From Sphingopyxis panaciterrulae (GTDB taxonomy: Bacteria > Pseudomonadota > Alphaproteobacteria > Sphingomonadales > Sphingomonadaceae): a stretch of DNA of 64,000 bases. Below, one piece after another: positions 40,951 through 51,634 of this stretch (position 1 is the stretch's first letter; the number at the start of each line of letters is the position of its first letter). Under the pieces are notes generated by a model. That model was not told the origin of the DNA, made no database searches, and saw nothing but the letters and a program-made list of their open reading frames with translations. The translations under genes were made by a program, and so were the position numbers. The stretch spans positions 248,001 through 312,000 of the forward strand of contig NZ_JACIJH010000003.1 in NCBI RefSeq assembly GCF_014199295.1, in the 5' to 3' direction.

Positions 40951-42720
40951 CTATAGCCGGTCCATCCGGAGCCAGCGGACGTCGCCCAGCCAGGCCTTCG
41001 ACAAGGCCCTGTCCGCCGCTGCGGCTTCCAGCTTGTGTCCCTGCATCGCTTCGCTGCGGCCAAGGCCGTAAAGGACCCAGCCATTGTTTGGCGTCTGCGC
41101 CAGCGCGCCGCGAAACGCTTCGCTGGCATCGGCATAACGCCCTGCCTGGAACAGCGCCGCACCCAGCGCCTGTCGAACTGGGTAATACCAATAGGCTGGC
41201 TCCTGATAGGGTATCTGTCGCTCGATCTCGAGCGCCTGTCGATAGAAGCCGATCGCATCGTCGTAGCGGCGCTCAGCGGAGGCGAAGCGGCCCCGCGCGA
41301 CCAGTTCGGCGAGCATAGCCAGATCGGCGGCCGGTACGCCCTGATCGATCATCCCCTTCATGGCGTCCGACATCCTCAGGCGCGCCAGCGCCGCCAGTTC
41401 GCGGTCAAATCCGGCTCGATCGCGGAGGCGGGCATAGGCGATGCTGCGGGCATAATGGCGCATCGCGGTCGGATAGGCGAGACGCGTGTCGGGCGCCGTC
41501 ATCGCCAATATCTCCTTCGGTTCGGCAAATTGCGCCATCGCCAGATAGGGCGCCGCGTCGATCGACTGAATCCATGCGATTCGCTCCGATGTCGCAGGGT
41601 CGAGCACCTTGCCGAGCCGTCGCGCTTCGCGGATCGCCGTTCCCATATCACCCGCCATCTGCGCCGACGTTACGATGAAGTGGATATTGTGCGGATAATA
41701 GCCATAGCGGACGATGCCGTGATCGCCGGCACTGCGGATGAAGGCTTCATCGGCGCGTGCCGCCGCGACGTTCACACGGATCGAATCGGCGTGACGCCCG
41801 CGCCGTTGATAAATATGCCCCGGCATGTGGACCAGATGCGCCGCGCTCGGCGCGCGCGGGTTCGCCAGCCGATCCGCGGCGGCTTCCGCGCGTTGCGGAT
41901 CGCTCGCTTCCATCAGGTGAATATAAAGATGGTTCGCCTGGACATGCGCAGGGTTGCGACCCAGCACGGTTTCGATCAGCCGCACCGCTTCGCTGCTGCG
42001 GCCTACCGGCGCTCTCGTGTCCGCCTCCCAATAATTCCATGGGCTGGTGTCCATCGCAGCCTCGGCAGCGAGCACCGCGACATCGTCGTCAGCCGGGAAA
42101 CGGCGCGCAACGTCGAGCATCGCGTCGGCATAAGCCGCATCGAGCATCGCCCGATCCGCCCCCGGATCGCGCGAATAGCGGTGCGCGACCGCTTCGATGA
42201 GCGCCCGTTCCAGGAGAGATACCCCGTCGCGCAGCGCCATCGCCCGGTCCATCGCATCGAGCGCCGCCACCTGATCGCGATCGTCCATCGGCGCATTGAT
42301 GTTCGGGCCGAGGGCAAGCGCTTCGCCCCACCAGCACATCGCACATTTCGGATCGAGCCGCTGCGCCTCGCGGAAAGACCGCACCGCCCCCGCATGGTTG
42401 AAGCCATAGGTCAAGAGCAACCCCTGGCTGAAATAGCGCCGCGCCTGCGTATCGCGGGTTGAAAGGGGAAACGGCGACGTGGTGAGATCGGCGAAAAGCG
42501 GAATAGGCCCCGCTTCACTTGCTGGCGCGGCAAAGGCCGAAGCGATCAGAAGTTCGCGAGCCAAGGTCGACCCTGCCTGTTCCGCCCCACAGAACAGGGT
42601 GGCCAGGTGACTGGGATCAAGAGCATCGAGAGTGGAGGCCGGAAACGCCGGTAACGGCGTATGGCTTGCAAGCGAAAAACCGACCCCGAAGATCGCAACA
42701 AATTTGAAAGCCCCGTGCAT
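40951..42720 (-). CDS. Exported tetratricopeptide-repeat protein of unknown function
   Basis: A 589-residue protein with a signal peptide (MHGAFKFVAIFGVGFSLASH...). The rest is helix pairs of TPR type: RYFSQGLLLTYGFNHAGAVRSFREAQRLDPKCAMCWWGEALALGPNINAPMD in the first third and YADASEAFRGALAQTPNNGWVLYGLGRSEAMQG near the end. Between them the motif VHMPGHIYQRRG is highly conserved in this uncharacterised bacterial family. The ATG at 42720 is preceded by a GGGGGA site; longer in-frame starts are unsupported. Role unknown; the CWWGEA and MPGHIY regions suggest a binding pocket. Confidence 0.7.
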   Translation of the reverse strand: MHGAFKFVAIFGVGFSLASHTPLPAFPASTLDALDPSHLATLFCGAEQAGSTLARELLIASAFAAPASEAGPIPLFADLTTSPFPLSTRDTQARRYFSQGLLLTYGFNHAGAVRSFREAQRLDPKCAMCWWGEALALGPNINAPMDDRDQVAALDAMDRAMALRDGVSLLERALIEAVAHRYSRDPGADRAMLDAAYADAMLDVARRFPADDDVAVLAAEAAMDTSPWNYWEADTRAPVGRSSEAVRLIETVLGRNPAHVQANHLYIHLMEASDPQRAEAAADRLANPRAPSAAHLVHMPGHIYQRRGRHADSIRVNVAAARADEAFIRSAGDHGIVRYGYYPHNIHFIVTSAQMAGDMGTAIREARRLGKVLDPATSERIAWIQSIDAAPYLAMAQFAEPKEILAMTAPDTRLAYPTAMRHYARSIAYARLRDRAGFDRELAALARLRMSDAMKGMIDQGVPAADLAMLAELVARGRFASAERRYDDAIGFYRQALEIERQIPYQEPAYWYYPVRQALGAALFQAGRYADASEAFRGALAQTPNNGWVLYGLGRSEAMQGHKLEAAAADRALSKAWLGDVRWLRMDRL

Positions 42721-42855
42721 CGCAATCCCCCTTCCCCCAAAGGTGAACCAGAAACGGCGGCAGGAAGCTATCATGGGGGATCGCTTATCCAAAGCGCGAT
42801 AATCGGACGGGATGACCAGAACGTAAGCGCAGGACATTCTCCACCCTAGGAACGT

Positions 42856-44274
42856 CTACCCCGCCGGCAGCCTCAATCGCACCAGCACGCCTCCGAGATC
42901 TTCGCTTTCCTCCAGCGCGACGCTGCCGCCATAGATTTCGGCGACGTCGCGGACGATGGCAAGGCCGAGGCCGGTGCCGGGCTTGTTGCTGTCGAGGCGG
43001 ACGCCGCGGTCGAAGATGCGGTCGCGGTCTGCGGGGGAGATGCCGACGCCGTCGTCCTCGATCTGGATCTCGGCGGTCGTCCCGTCGCGCGCGATGGTGA
43101 CGAACACGCTGCCGCCGCCATATTTGGCCGCGTTTTCGAGCAGGTTTCCGACCAATTCGTCGAGGTCCTGCCGCTCGACGCGCGCGACGAGCGTCTTGTC
43201 GCCTGTCGCATCGAGACGCACGTCGGGATAGAGGGCGGCGACCGCGCGCGAGACGCTTTCGACGCTGTCCCAGACATTGGCGCGCGCCTGCGCGGCGCCG
43301 CGGCGGCCGATGGCGCGGGCGCGGGCGAGATGGTGCTCGACCTGGCGTTGCATCGTCGCCGCCTCGCGCCGCACCGTCTCCGCCAGCGGGTCGTCGGAGC
43401 CGGTGGCGCTGTTCACCAGCACGGTCAGCGGCGTCTTGAGCGCATGGGCGAGGTTGCCGGCGTGCAGCCGCGCTTCCTCTGCCTGTTTCTCGTTATGCGC
43501 GAGCAGCGCGTTGAGTTCGTCGACCATCGGCTGCACCTCGAGCGGCAGCGGCGCGGTGACGCGGTTGTTCTGCCCGCCGCGCATCGCCGCGATGGCGCGG
43601 CGGATGTGACGCAGCGGCCAGAGGCCGTAGACGGTCTGGAGCGCGGCGAGCACGATTAGGCCGAGGCCGAGCAGGAAGAGACTGGGGATCAGGGTCGCGC
43701 GCACCGCGCGCACCTGTTCGTCGAGCGATTCGCGCGACGCCGCGATCTGGAAGCGCCATTTGGTCTTGCTGCCCGGCAGCATCACGTCGCGTTCCAGCAC
43801 CCGCAATTCCTCGTCGGGGAACTGGCGGCTGTCGTAGACGTGGACCTCGCGGTCGTCGTGCCGGTCGGTGATGTCGAGCCGCCGTTCCCACAGCGAGCGC
43901 GATGGATAGGGTTCCTGCCCCTCCCCGCTGATCTGCCAGTAAAGGCCGCTATAGGGTTCGAGGAAACGCTGGTCGCCGAGCGGCTGGAGCAGGCGCACCT
44001 CTCCATCCGGCCCGATCTCTGACGAACGGATCATCGCGATCAGCACATATTCGAGACCGCCGTCGAAATTGCGCGTGATCGCGCCGGTCAGCACCCGGTC
44101 GAGCGCGAAGCCGCCGCCGACGAGCAGCAGCGAGATCCAGATCGCGGCGATCGCGATCATGCGCCGCACCAGCGAGCCGGTCATGCGCGTCGACAGCAGC
44201 GCCGGCTTCGCGGTCGTCCGATCGCCGCCGGCGTCTGTCTGATCCGCAGCGTCGGACACCGCCGGCGCGCTCAA
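42856..44274 (-). CDS. PhoQ/FeuQ-like sensor histidine kinase
   Basis: A 472-residue inner-membrane kinase. Two helices (about 36-56 and 200-220) border a periplasmic domain of about 140 residues with acidic patches. Then comes a HAMP-like linker, the H-box HAGNLAHALKTPLTVL with phospho-accepting His277, and a full HATPase domain (LENAAKYGG, DDGVGISPADRDRIFD, GTGLGLAIV). The periplasmic domain and ALKTPL H-box are like PhoQ and the alphaproteobacterial FeuQ. Pairs with the regulator, whose gene overlaps by 4 bases. The ligand is not known; divalent cations or antimicrobial peptides are candidates by family analogy. Confidence 0.9.
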   Translation of the reverse strand: MSAPAVSDAADQTDAGGDRTTAKPALLSTRMTGSLVRRMIAIAAIWISLLLVGGGFALDRVLTGAITRNFDGGLEYVLIAMIRSSEIGPDGEVRLLQPLGDQRFLEPYSGLYWQISGEGQEPYPSRSLWERRLDITDRHDDREVHVYDSRQFPDEELRVLERDVMLPGSKTKWRFQIAASRESLDEQVRAVRATLIPSLFLLGLGLIVLAALQTVYGLWPLRHIRRAIAAMRGGQNNRVTAPLPLEVQPMVDELNALLAHNEKQAEEARLHAGNLAHALKTPLTVLVNSATGSDDPLAETVRREAATMQRQVEHHLARARAIGRRGAAQARANVWDSVESVSRAVAALYPDVRLDATGDKTLVARVERQDLDELVGNLLENAAKYGGGSVFVTIARDGTTAEIQIEDDGVGISPADRDRIFDRGVRLDSNKPGTGLGLAIVRDVAEIYGGSVALEESEDLGGVLVRLRLPAG

Positions 44275-44936
44275 TCCTGCGGATCGTCGAGCTGGTAGCC
44301 GAGACCGCGGATGGTGGTGATGATGTCGGCGCCCAGCTTCTTGCGGATGCGGGTGACGAACACCTCGATCGTGTTCGAATCGCGGTCGAAGTCCTGATCG
44401 TAGATATGCTCGATCAGCTCAGTGCGCGACACGACCTTGCCCTTGTGGTGGAGAAGGTAGGAGAGAAGCTTATATTCCTGCGCGGTCAGCTTCACCGGCT
44501 GGCCGTCGAGCGTTACGCGGCCCGAGCGCGTGTCGAGACGGACCTTGCCCGCGATCAACTCGCTCGATGCATTGCCCGAGGCGCGGCGGATCAGCGCGCG
44601 CAGGCGGGCGATCAGTTCCTCGGTCTGGAACGGCTTGGCGAGATAGTCGTCGGCGCCGGCGTCGAGCCCCGCCACCTTGTCCGACCAGCTATCGCGCGCA
44701 GTGAGGACGAGCACGGGGAAATTGCGCTTTTCCCTGCGCCAGCGGTCGAGCACGGTCAGCCCGTCGATCTCCGGCAGCCCGAGGTCGAGGATCGCGGCGT
44801 CATAATCCTCGGTCGAGCCGAGGAAATGGCCGTCCTCGCCATCGGTGGCGAGATCGACGGCATAGCCGTTGCCTTCGAGCGTGGCCTTGAGCTGGGGCCC
44901 CAGCGTCGGTTCGTCTTCGACAATCAAAATCCGCAT
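44271..44936 (-). CDS. PhoP/FeuP-like OmpR-family response regulator
   Basis: A 221-residue regulator. The receiver has the acidic pocket VEDEP, Asp51 in ILDLGLPEIDG and Lys in YLAKPFQTEEL; the winged helix has LTAQEYKLLSYLLHHKGKVVSRTELIEHIY and the recognition helix IEVFVTRIRKKLG. It lies upstream of the kinase gene and is the first gene of the pair. Targets are unknown; the PepSY-like gene 118 bases upstream on the same strand may be part of the same transcript or a target. Confidence 0.92.
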   Translation of the reverse strand: MRILIVEDEPTLGPQLKATLEGNGYAVDLATDGEDGHFLGSTEDYDAAILDLGLPEIDGLTVLDRWRREKRNFPVLVLTARDSWSDKVAGLDAGADDYLAKPFQTEELIARLRALIRRASGNASSELIAGKVRLDTRSGRVTLDGQPVKLTAQEYKLLSYLLHHKGKVVSRTELIEHIYDQDFDRDSNTIEVFVTRIRKKLGADIITTIRGLGYQLDDPQD

Positions 44937-45054
44937 TCAGGCGCCTTTCAAGCACGGTCCGGCGGGCGCGCCGGGCCATATGTTCGTCTCTATCAAGTCG
45001 GAACGATCATCGCAAAATGTCGTTGCGTGGGAAGCCCGGCGCGAAAGGCCGGGA

Positions 45055-45369
45055 TCAGGGCTTGCGGCCGACGATGCGGCCGGTCCGCGCGTCTACATAG
45101 ACGACGACCACCTGGTTGCCGTCCATGAATTTCAGCGCATAGACCATCCGCTCCGCGATGAAGCGGGGACCGCCGAGATAGGTCATGTCTCTATAGGGAG
45201 GATGCGAGCGGACCTCGGCGATCAGCCGACCCAGCGGGATCACCTTTCCCTGTGCCGCCGCCTCGCGCAGATTTTCCTGGTCGCGGTCTCGATCGCCGCG
45301 CGCGAGCGCCGGGGTGCCAGCCGTGAGTAGCAGGGCGGAAGCGAGCGAAAGGGTCAGCGTGCGGATCAT
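45055..45369 (-). CDS. Small exported PepSY-like protein
   Basis: A 104-residue periplasmic protein: signal peptide MIRTLTLSLASALLLTAGTPALA, then an acidic/basic helix and a PepSY-type beta sheet ending VYALKFMDGNQVVVVYVDARTGRIVGRKP. The VVYVDARTGRI strand is the PepSY signature, usual in inhibitors or signalling partners of two-component systems. The ATG at 45369 is chosen because it starts the signal peptide. It lies directly upstream of the PhoP/FeuP-like pair, so it may tune that sensor. Confidence 0.8.
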   Translation of the reverse strand: MIRTLTLSLASALLLTAGTPALARGDRDRDQENLREAAAQGKVIPLGRLIAEVRSHPPYRDMTYLGGPRFIAERMVYALKFMDGNQVVVVYVDARTGRIVGRKP

Positions 45370-45443
45370 GGCCCCGGTCCTAATGCAAAGGCATTGAATA
45401 GGCGATGAATGATGCGTTCGGCGAGGGCTCGGCTTTGGGGCCA

Positions 45444-45518
45444 TGGTGGGCGCGGCAAGGATTGAACTTGCGACCCCACCCGTGTGAAGGGTGTGCTCTA
45501 CCACTGAGCTACGCGCCC
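45444..45518 (-). tRNA. tRNA-Val (anticodon CAC)
   Basis: On the minus strand the acceptor stem GGGCGCG pairs with CGCGCCC. The D arm is GCTCAGTGGTAGAGC, the anticodon loop TTCACAC gives anticodon CAC (codon GTG), and the T arm has GTTCAATCC-like TTCAATC. The CCA end is encoded in the DNA. Confidence 0.97.
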
Positions 45519-45621
45519 GTTCCGAACGATGTCGCCGCGGCGGACGTTCGAAAGCCGGACGTCCATAGCCGCTGCGGCGCCGATTGCAACGGCGTTTTGT
45601 ACATCGGCTTTCGCCCGATGC

Positions 45622-45651
45622 AAAACGGGCCGCGGTGGAAGCCGCGGCCCG
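45622..45651 (-). terminator. Terminator of the HU gene
   Basis: On the minus strand GGGCCGCGG pairs with CCGCGGCCC around a 6-base loop and is followed by a GTTTTG run. It lies about 31 bases after the stop codon of the HU gene. Confidence 0.8.
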
Positions 45652-45681
45652 GATGCTTTTCGCCAGAAAGGCGCCTGACGA

Positions 45682-45954
45682 TTAGTTGCAGGCGTCCTTC
45701 AGGGCTTTGCCGGCCTTGAACTTCGGCTGATTCGACGCCGCGATGGTCATCGTTTCGCCGGTGCGCGGGTTGCGGCCGGTCGACGCCTTGCGCTTGCTGA
45801 CCGAGAACGTCCCGAAACCGACGAGACGGACTTCGCCGCCCTTCTTCAGCGACGAGGTGATCGCGTCGAAAACGGCTTCGACCGCCTTGCTCGCGTCGCC
45901 CTTGGTGAGGCCGCTCGAGTCAGCGACGGTGGCGATCAGGTCTTGTTTGTTCAT
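45682..45954 (-). CDS. HU family nucleoid DNA-binding protein
   Basis: A 90-residue histone-like protein that bends DNA as a dimer. It has the HU fold: MNKQDLIATVADSSGLTKGDASKAVEAVFDAI, the central beta ribbon and the signature VGFGTFSVSKRKASTGRNPRTGE with the intercalating proline in RNPRTGE. An AGGAACCCC region precedes the start. Its position downstream of lon on the same strand matches the widespread lon-hup pairing. Confidence 0.95.
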   Translation of the reverse strand: MNKQDLIATVADSSGLTKGDASKAVEAVFDAITSSLKKGGEVRLVGFGTFSVSKRKASTGRNPRTGETMTIAASNQPKFKAGKALKDACN

Positions 45955-46056
45955 GCCTAAGGAACCCCTGTATGTGGTTGATAAAGTGATTCATGGCCGG
46001 GCCATGGCGCGCCACTAACGCCGTTTCGACCCGCAATGTCAAAGCAAAAAACGGCG

Positions 46057-46081
46057 AAAACCGCCCCGAATCGCGGTTTTT
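46057..46081 (-). terminator. Terminator-like hairpin after lon
   Basis: Minus strand: AAACCGC pairs with GCGGTTT around a short loop, followed by further T-rich sequence at 46050-46040 (CGTTTTTTGC). The stem is short, so strength is uncertain. It lies between the lon stop and the HU gene. Confidence 0.5.
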
Positions 46082-46114
46082 GCGACGAAAAGACGCAAGA
46101 ACCGCGATCGGAAG

Positions 46115-48511
<2,397 letters not shown>

Positions 48512-48572
48512 CGGGGCTCCTGGGCGCGCGTCCGACCGGAGGCGCCGCCCTGTCTATAGGGTCGTTATCGCT

Positions 48573-48600
48573 AATATGGCGTAACTTACGCGCTGTTCAA
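48573..48600 (-). promoter_or_regulatory. Possible promoter of lon
   Basis: On the minus strand TTGAAC and CATATT are 16 bases apart, located about 62 bases before the lon start. The left half resembles the heat-shock sigma-32 -35 element (CTTGAA); lon is heat-inducible in many bacteria. The match is modest. Confidence 0.35.
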
Positions 48601-48630
48601 TGACGGCGGGGTGAACGGAGAGGAAGGGCA

Positions 48631-48717
48631 TCGCCCCCGCGAAGGCAAGGGTCGCCATCGCCCTCCTCGGCGATCTGGAGCAGGCCGCCAGCGACCCCGG
48701 CTTTCGCCGGGGCGACG
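48631..48717. repeat. Palindromic repeat, family 3, between lon and ebfC
   Basis: Left arm ATCGCCCCCGCGAAGGCAAG, right arm CCCGGCTTTCGCCGGGGCGACG; the outer parts pair and the inner parts have drifted. It lies 5 bases after the ebfC stop and may act as the transcript end. Confidence 0.75.
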
Positions 48718-48721
48718 AACG

Positions 48722-49057
48722 TCAAAACGGCAGCTTGAAGCCCGGCGGCAGCGGCAGGCCGCTGGTCATCTTGCCCATTTCCTCGTTGCTGACGCGGTCG
48801 GCCTTGTCGCGCGCGTCGTTGAAGGCGGCGGCAAGCAGGTCCTCGAGCATCTGCTTTTCGGCCGGGACCATCAGGCTGTCGTCAATGGCGATCGCCTTGA
48901 TGCGCCCTTTCGCCGAGGCGCGAATCTTCACGAGGCCGCCGCCCGAGACGCCCTCGACCTCGACCGCGTCGAGTTTCGCCTGCGCCTCCTCCATCTGGGC
49001 TTGCACGGTAGCGGCAGCTTCTTGTGCCGCCTTCATCATGTCTTCGATCGATTTCAT
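48722..49057 (-). CDS. ebfC: YbaB/EbfC nucleoid-associated protein
   Basis: A 111-residue dimeric DNA-binding protein, family members of which bind the dnaX region and coat DNA. It shows MKSIEDMMKAAQEAAATVQAQMEEAQAKLDAVEVEGVSGGGLVKIRASAKGRIKAIAIDD and the glycine/proline-rich end SGLPLPPGFKLPF. The start overlaps the dnaX stop (ATGA). The dnaX-ybaB pair is conserved in many bacteria. Confidence 0.95.
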   Translation of the reverse strand: MKSIEDMMKAAQEAAATVQAQMEEAQAKLDAVEVEGVSGGGLVKIRASAKGRIKAIAIDDSLMVPAEKQMLEDLLAAAFNDARDKADRVSNEEMGKMTSGLPLPPGFKLPF

Positions 49058-50754
49058 GGGTGCGTCCTATGGCGATTGTCGCCGGGCCGTTCAAGCTCGG
49101 CATCGGGAAAAGCGGCCAGAGCGGCCTTCACGACCGGCAGTTCGCGGATTCGCGCGTCGTCGTCCGCCGCGCGGGCATCGCGGATGTCCTTGAGGCTCGG
49201 CCGCGCCTCGCCCTCGCCGGCGCGGGCCTGCCAGCGGGAGCCGGTCGCGGCGAACAGCGCCTCGGACAGCCCGCGCGCGAAGCCTTCGCCCAGCGCCGGC
49301 GACGGCGCAAAGACCAACACCCCCGGTTCGAGCGTCACGACCTTGACATCGTCATAGACCTGCCGCGCAAGCTGATGATGTCCGGCGCTTTCGAGGAGCT
49401 GGTGAATCTGTGCGACGGTGAGCGCGGTGGCGGCGGACGCTTCCGGCGCGGCGGACGCCTGCTCCGCTCCGTCCGGAGGGGCGGCGGGCGCGGGAGCGAG
49501 CGGCACCGCCGCAACCCCGCCCGACTCGAGCAACTTCGCCAGTTCGCCGGGATCGGGAAGCGACGCGGCATAGATCACGCGCAGCAGTAGCATTTCGAGA
49601 TGTTCGAGCGGATTGTTCGCGCGCAACACCTCATCATGCCCCTTGAGCAACAACTGCCAGAGGCGGTTGAGCGGCGCAAAGCCCAGCTTCTGCGCCCAGT
49701 CGCCGATCCGCTCGCGGTCGGCCTCGGCCAGCGCGGGATCGTCGTGGCGCGAAACCTTGGCGAGGGTGATCGCATGGGTCAGGTCCATCAGCCCGCGCAC
49801 CATCGCGACCGGCTCGATCCCCAGCGCATATTGGGCGCGCGCGAGGTCGATCGCGCCGCCGCTGTCGCCTTCGAGGATCGCCGCCATCAATTGCGCGATC
49901 GCCGACCGGTCGGACAGGCCGAGCATCGCGCGCACCTGGTCGGCTCCGATCCTGCCGCCGCCATCCAGATCGGCGTGGGCGATCGCCTGGTCGAGAATCG
50001 ACAGACCGTCGCGCACCGAGCCCTCGGCTGCCGCCGCGATCAGCCAGATCGCCGGCGCCTCGGCCTCGACGCCTTCCTTTTGCAGGATGGCGCTGAAATG
50101 CGCGAACAGCATGTCGGGAGTGATACGGCGGAGGTCGAAGCGCTGGCAGCGCGACAGCACCGTCACCGGTACCTTGTTCACCTCCGTCGTCGCGAACAGG
50201 AACTTGACGTGAGGGGGCGGCTCTTCGAGCGTTTTCAGAAGCGCATTGAAGGCGTTGCGCGACAACATGTGCACTTCGTCGATGATGTATATCTTGTAGC
50301 GCGCCGACACCGCGGCGTAGCGCACCGCCTCGATGATCTCGCGCACGTCGTCAACACCGGTGTTCGATGCGGCGTCCATCTCGATCACGTCGATATGGCG
50401 CCCCTCGGTGATCGCGCGGCACGGCTCGCACACGCCGCACGGGTCGATCGTCGGCCCGCCCTGCCCGTCGGGGCCGATGCAGTTCAGCGCCTTGGCGATC
50501 AGCCGCGCGGTCGAGGTCTTGCCGACCCCGCGCACCCCGGTCATCAGGAAGGCGTGCGCCAACCGGTCGCGCGCGATCGCGTTGCCGAGCGTCTTCACCA
50601 TCGCATCCTGCCCGATCAGCTCGGCAAAGGTCTGTGGGCGATATTTGCGGGCGAGGACGCGGTAAGGACCGGCGGATGCCGCTACCGCCGGCGCGGCCTC
50701 CGGCAGGTCCATTCCCAGCATCGGGGTATCGTCGTCGACGTCGGAATCGCTCAT
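49054..50754 (-). CDS. dnaX: DNA polymerase III subunit gamma/tau
   Basis: The clamp-loader ATPase of the replisome, 566 residues. Residues 30-370 are the AAA+ part: VLARKYRPQTFAELIGQDAMVKTL, Walker A GVRGVGKTSTAR, four zinc cysteines (CIGPDG...CGVCEPC), Walker B IIDEVHML and SRC (LSRCQRFD). The C-terminal tau-specific part is Ala/Pro-rich, then a domain ending around LERPGDNRHRTHP. The ATG at 50754 (MSDSDVDDD) is used because the upstream in-frame part crosses a repeat and the SRP RNA gene. No slippery A-rich frameshift site is seen. Confidence 0.95.
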   Translation of the reverse strand: MSDSDVDDDTPMLGMDLPEAAPAVAASAGPYRVLARKYRPQTFAELIGQDAMVKTLGNAIARDRLAHAFLMTGVRGVGKTSTARLIAKALNCIGPDGQGGPTIDPCGVCEPCRAITEGRHIDVIEMDAASNTGVDDVREIIEAVRYAAVSARYKIYIIDEVHMLSRNAFNALLKTLEEPPPHVKFLFATTEVNKVPVTVLSRCQRFDLRRITPDMLFAHFSAILQKEGVEAEAPAIWLIAAAAEGSVRDGLSILDQAIAHADLDGGGRIGADQVRAMLGLSDRSAIAQLMAAILEGDSGGAIDLARAQYALGIEPVAMVRGLMDLTHAITLAKVSRHDDPALAEADRERIGDWAQKLGFAPLNRLWQLLLKGHDEVLRANNPLEHLEMLLLRVIYAASLPDPGELAKLLESGGVAAVPLAPAPAAPPDGAEQASAAPEASAATALTVAQIHQLLESAGHHQLARQVYDDVKVVTLEPGVLVFAPSPALGEGFARGLSEALFAATGSRWQARAGEGEARPSLKDIRDARAADDDARIRELPVVKAALAAFPDAELERPGDNRHRTHP

Positions 50755-50821
50755 GAGTTTCGTCTTAGGGGCGGTGGAAGCGCTTGTCGAAGGGGAATGC
50801 GGCGGTCGAGGCCCACACATC

Positions 50822-50894
50822 GTCACCCCGGACTTGATCCGGGTCCCGCTCAGCGGCGGTGACAATCGGGACCCCGGATCAAGTCCGGGGTGAC
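50822..50894. repeat. Palindromic repeat, family 1, between dnaX and the SRP RNA gene
   Basis: Arms GTCACCCCGGACTTGATCC and GGATCAAGTCCGGGGTGAC are complementary. It separates the SRP RNA gene, 26 bases upstream on the minus strand, from dnaX and may end the RNA. Confidence 0.92.
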
Positions 50895-50920
50895 GATGCG
50901 ACAAAAGCTGGTTTGGAGGT

Positions 50921-51009
50921 GGGAGCCGGAACGACCCGCAGCGAATTCGTTGCGGCTGCTTCCTTCCGGACCTGACCGGGTTGGCGAAGACTGCGTCCGC
51001 CCGACTCCC
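50921..51009 (-). ncRNA. ffs: Signal recognition particle RNA (4.5S type)
   Basis: On the minus strand the sequence contains CAACCCGGTCAGGTCCGGAA and GGAAGCAGCCGC, the SRP RNA apical loop with the GGAA tetraloop and the symmetric and asymmetric internal loops that bind Ffh. The 5' end GGGAGTCGG and the 3' end CCGGCTCCC pair to close the stem. Position beside dnaX is the common location of this gene. Ends are placed by the stem and could be a few bases off. Confidence 0.93.
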
Positions 51010-51145
51010 GCCGCGCATATGGCGGGGGCGGCGGGGAAATGCAAGTGATCGAGGTGCAAACCGTTTCGGCCATCCAGCCTTCGCTCGTTGCTCCATTTTG
51101 TTTCGCACAAAGATACGAAGCCACAAAGTTGGGGTTTATCTAAAG

Positions 51146-51230
51146 CCGTTCGCGCTGAGCTTGTCGAAGCACCGTTCTTCTTGCCGCGCCGTAGGAAAGA
51201 ACAGCCGTTCGGCATGCTCAGGGCAAACGG
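51146..51230. repeat. Palindromic repeat, family 2, near the ferredoxin gene
   Basis: Left arm CCGTTCGCGCTGAGCTTGTC and right arm GGCATGCTCAGGGCAAACGG pair imperfectly; the right arm has drifted more than in other copies. It lies in the 290-base gap between the SRP RNA and the ferredoxin gene, which holds no other feature I can support. Confidence 0.85.
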
Positions 51231-51298
51231 CCTTTGAATCATTCTTTGTGGCTTCGAATCTGTGTGCGAACGATTTGAACCGCGGCTCGGTCGAGCGT

Positions 51299-51634
51299 TT
51301 ACCGCGGCCCCTGCATGTTGCGGCTCTCCGCCGGGATATGCACCGTCAGCCCGTCCAGGTCCTCAGTCAGCACGATCTGGCACGACAGGCGGCTGGTGCG
51401 GCGCGCGCCGGCGGCGAGGTCGAGCATGTCCTCTTCCTCTTCGCTGGCGGGCGGTAGGCGGTCGAAATCATCGCGCGCGACGATGACATGGCAGGTCGAA
51501 CAGGCCATCTGGCCTTCGCAGGTGCCTTCGAGCGGCATCAGATGCGCCTGCGCGACGTCGAGCAGGACGTCGCCGGGGTTTGCCTGCGCCTCGGTGCGTC
51601 CCTTGCCGTCGGCGTGAACGAAGGTGACGCGCAT
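51299..51634 (-). CDS. 2Fe-2S ferredoxin (adrenodoxin type)
   Basis: A 111-residue electron carrier. The cluster ligands are Cys39, Cys45, Cys48 and Cys85 (pattern CxxxxxCxxC...C in TCEGQMACSTCHV and RLSCQ), as in ISC-type or adrenodoxin-like ferredoxins. The ATG at 51634 overlaps the cysteine desulfurase stop by one base; a TTG at 51637 is less likely. Together they may supply electrons or sulfur for Fe-S assembly or feed a P450, but no P450 is nearby. Confidence 0.93.
   Translation of the reverse strand: MRVTFVHADGKGRTEAQANPGDVLLDVAQAHLMPLEGTCEGQMACSTCHVIVARDDFDRLPPASEEEEDMLDLAAGARRTSRLSCQIVLTEDLDGLTVHIPAESRNMQGPR

Noticed and set aside
49054-50754. Programmed frameshift in dnaX making gamma
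   Set aside because: No A-rich slippery heptamer with a following hairpin was seen in the expected region.
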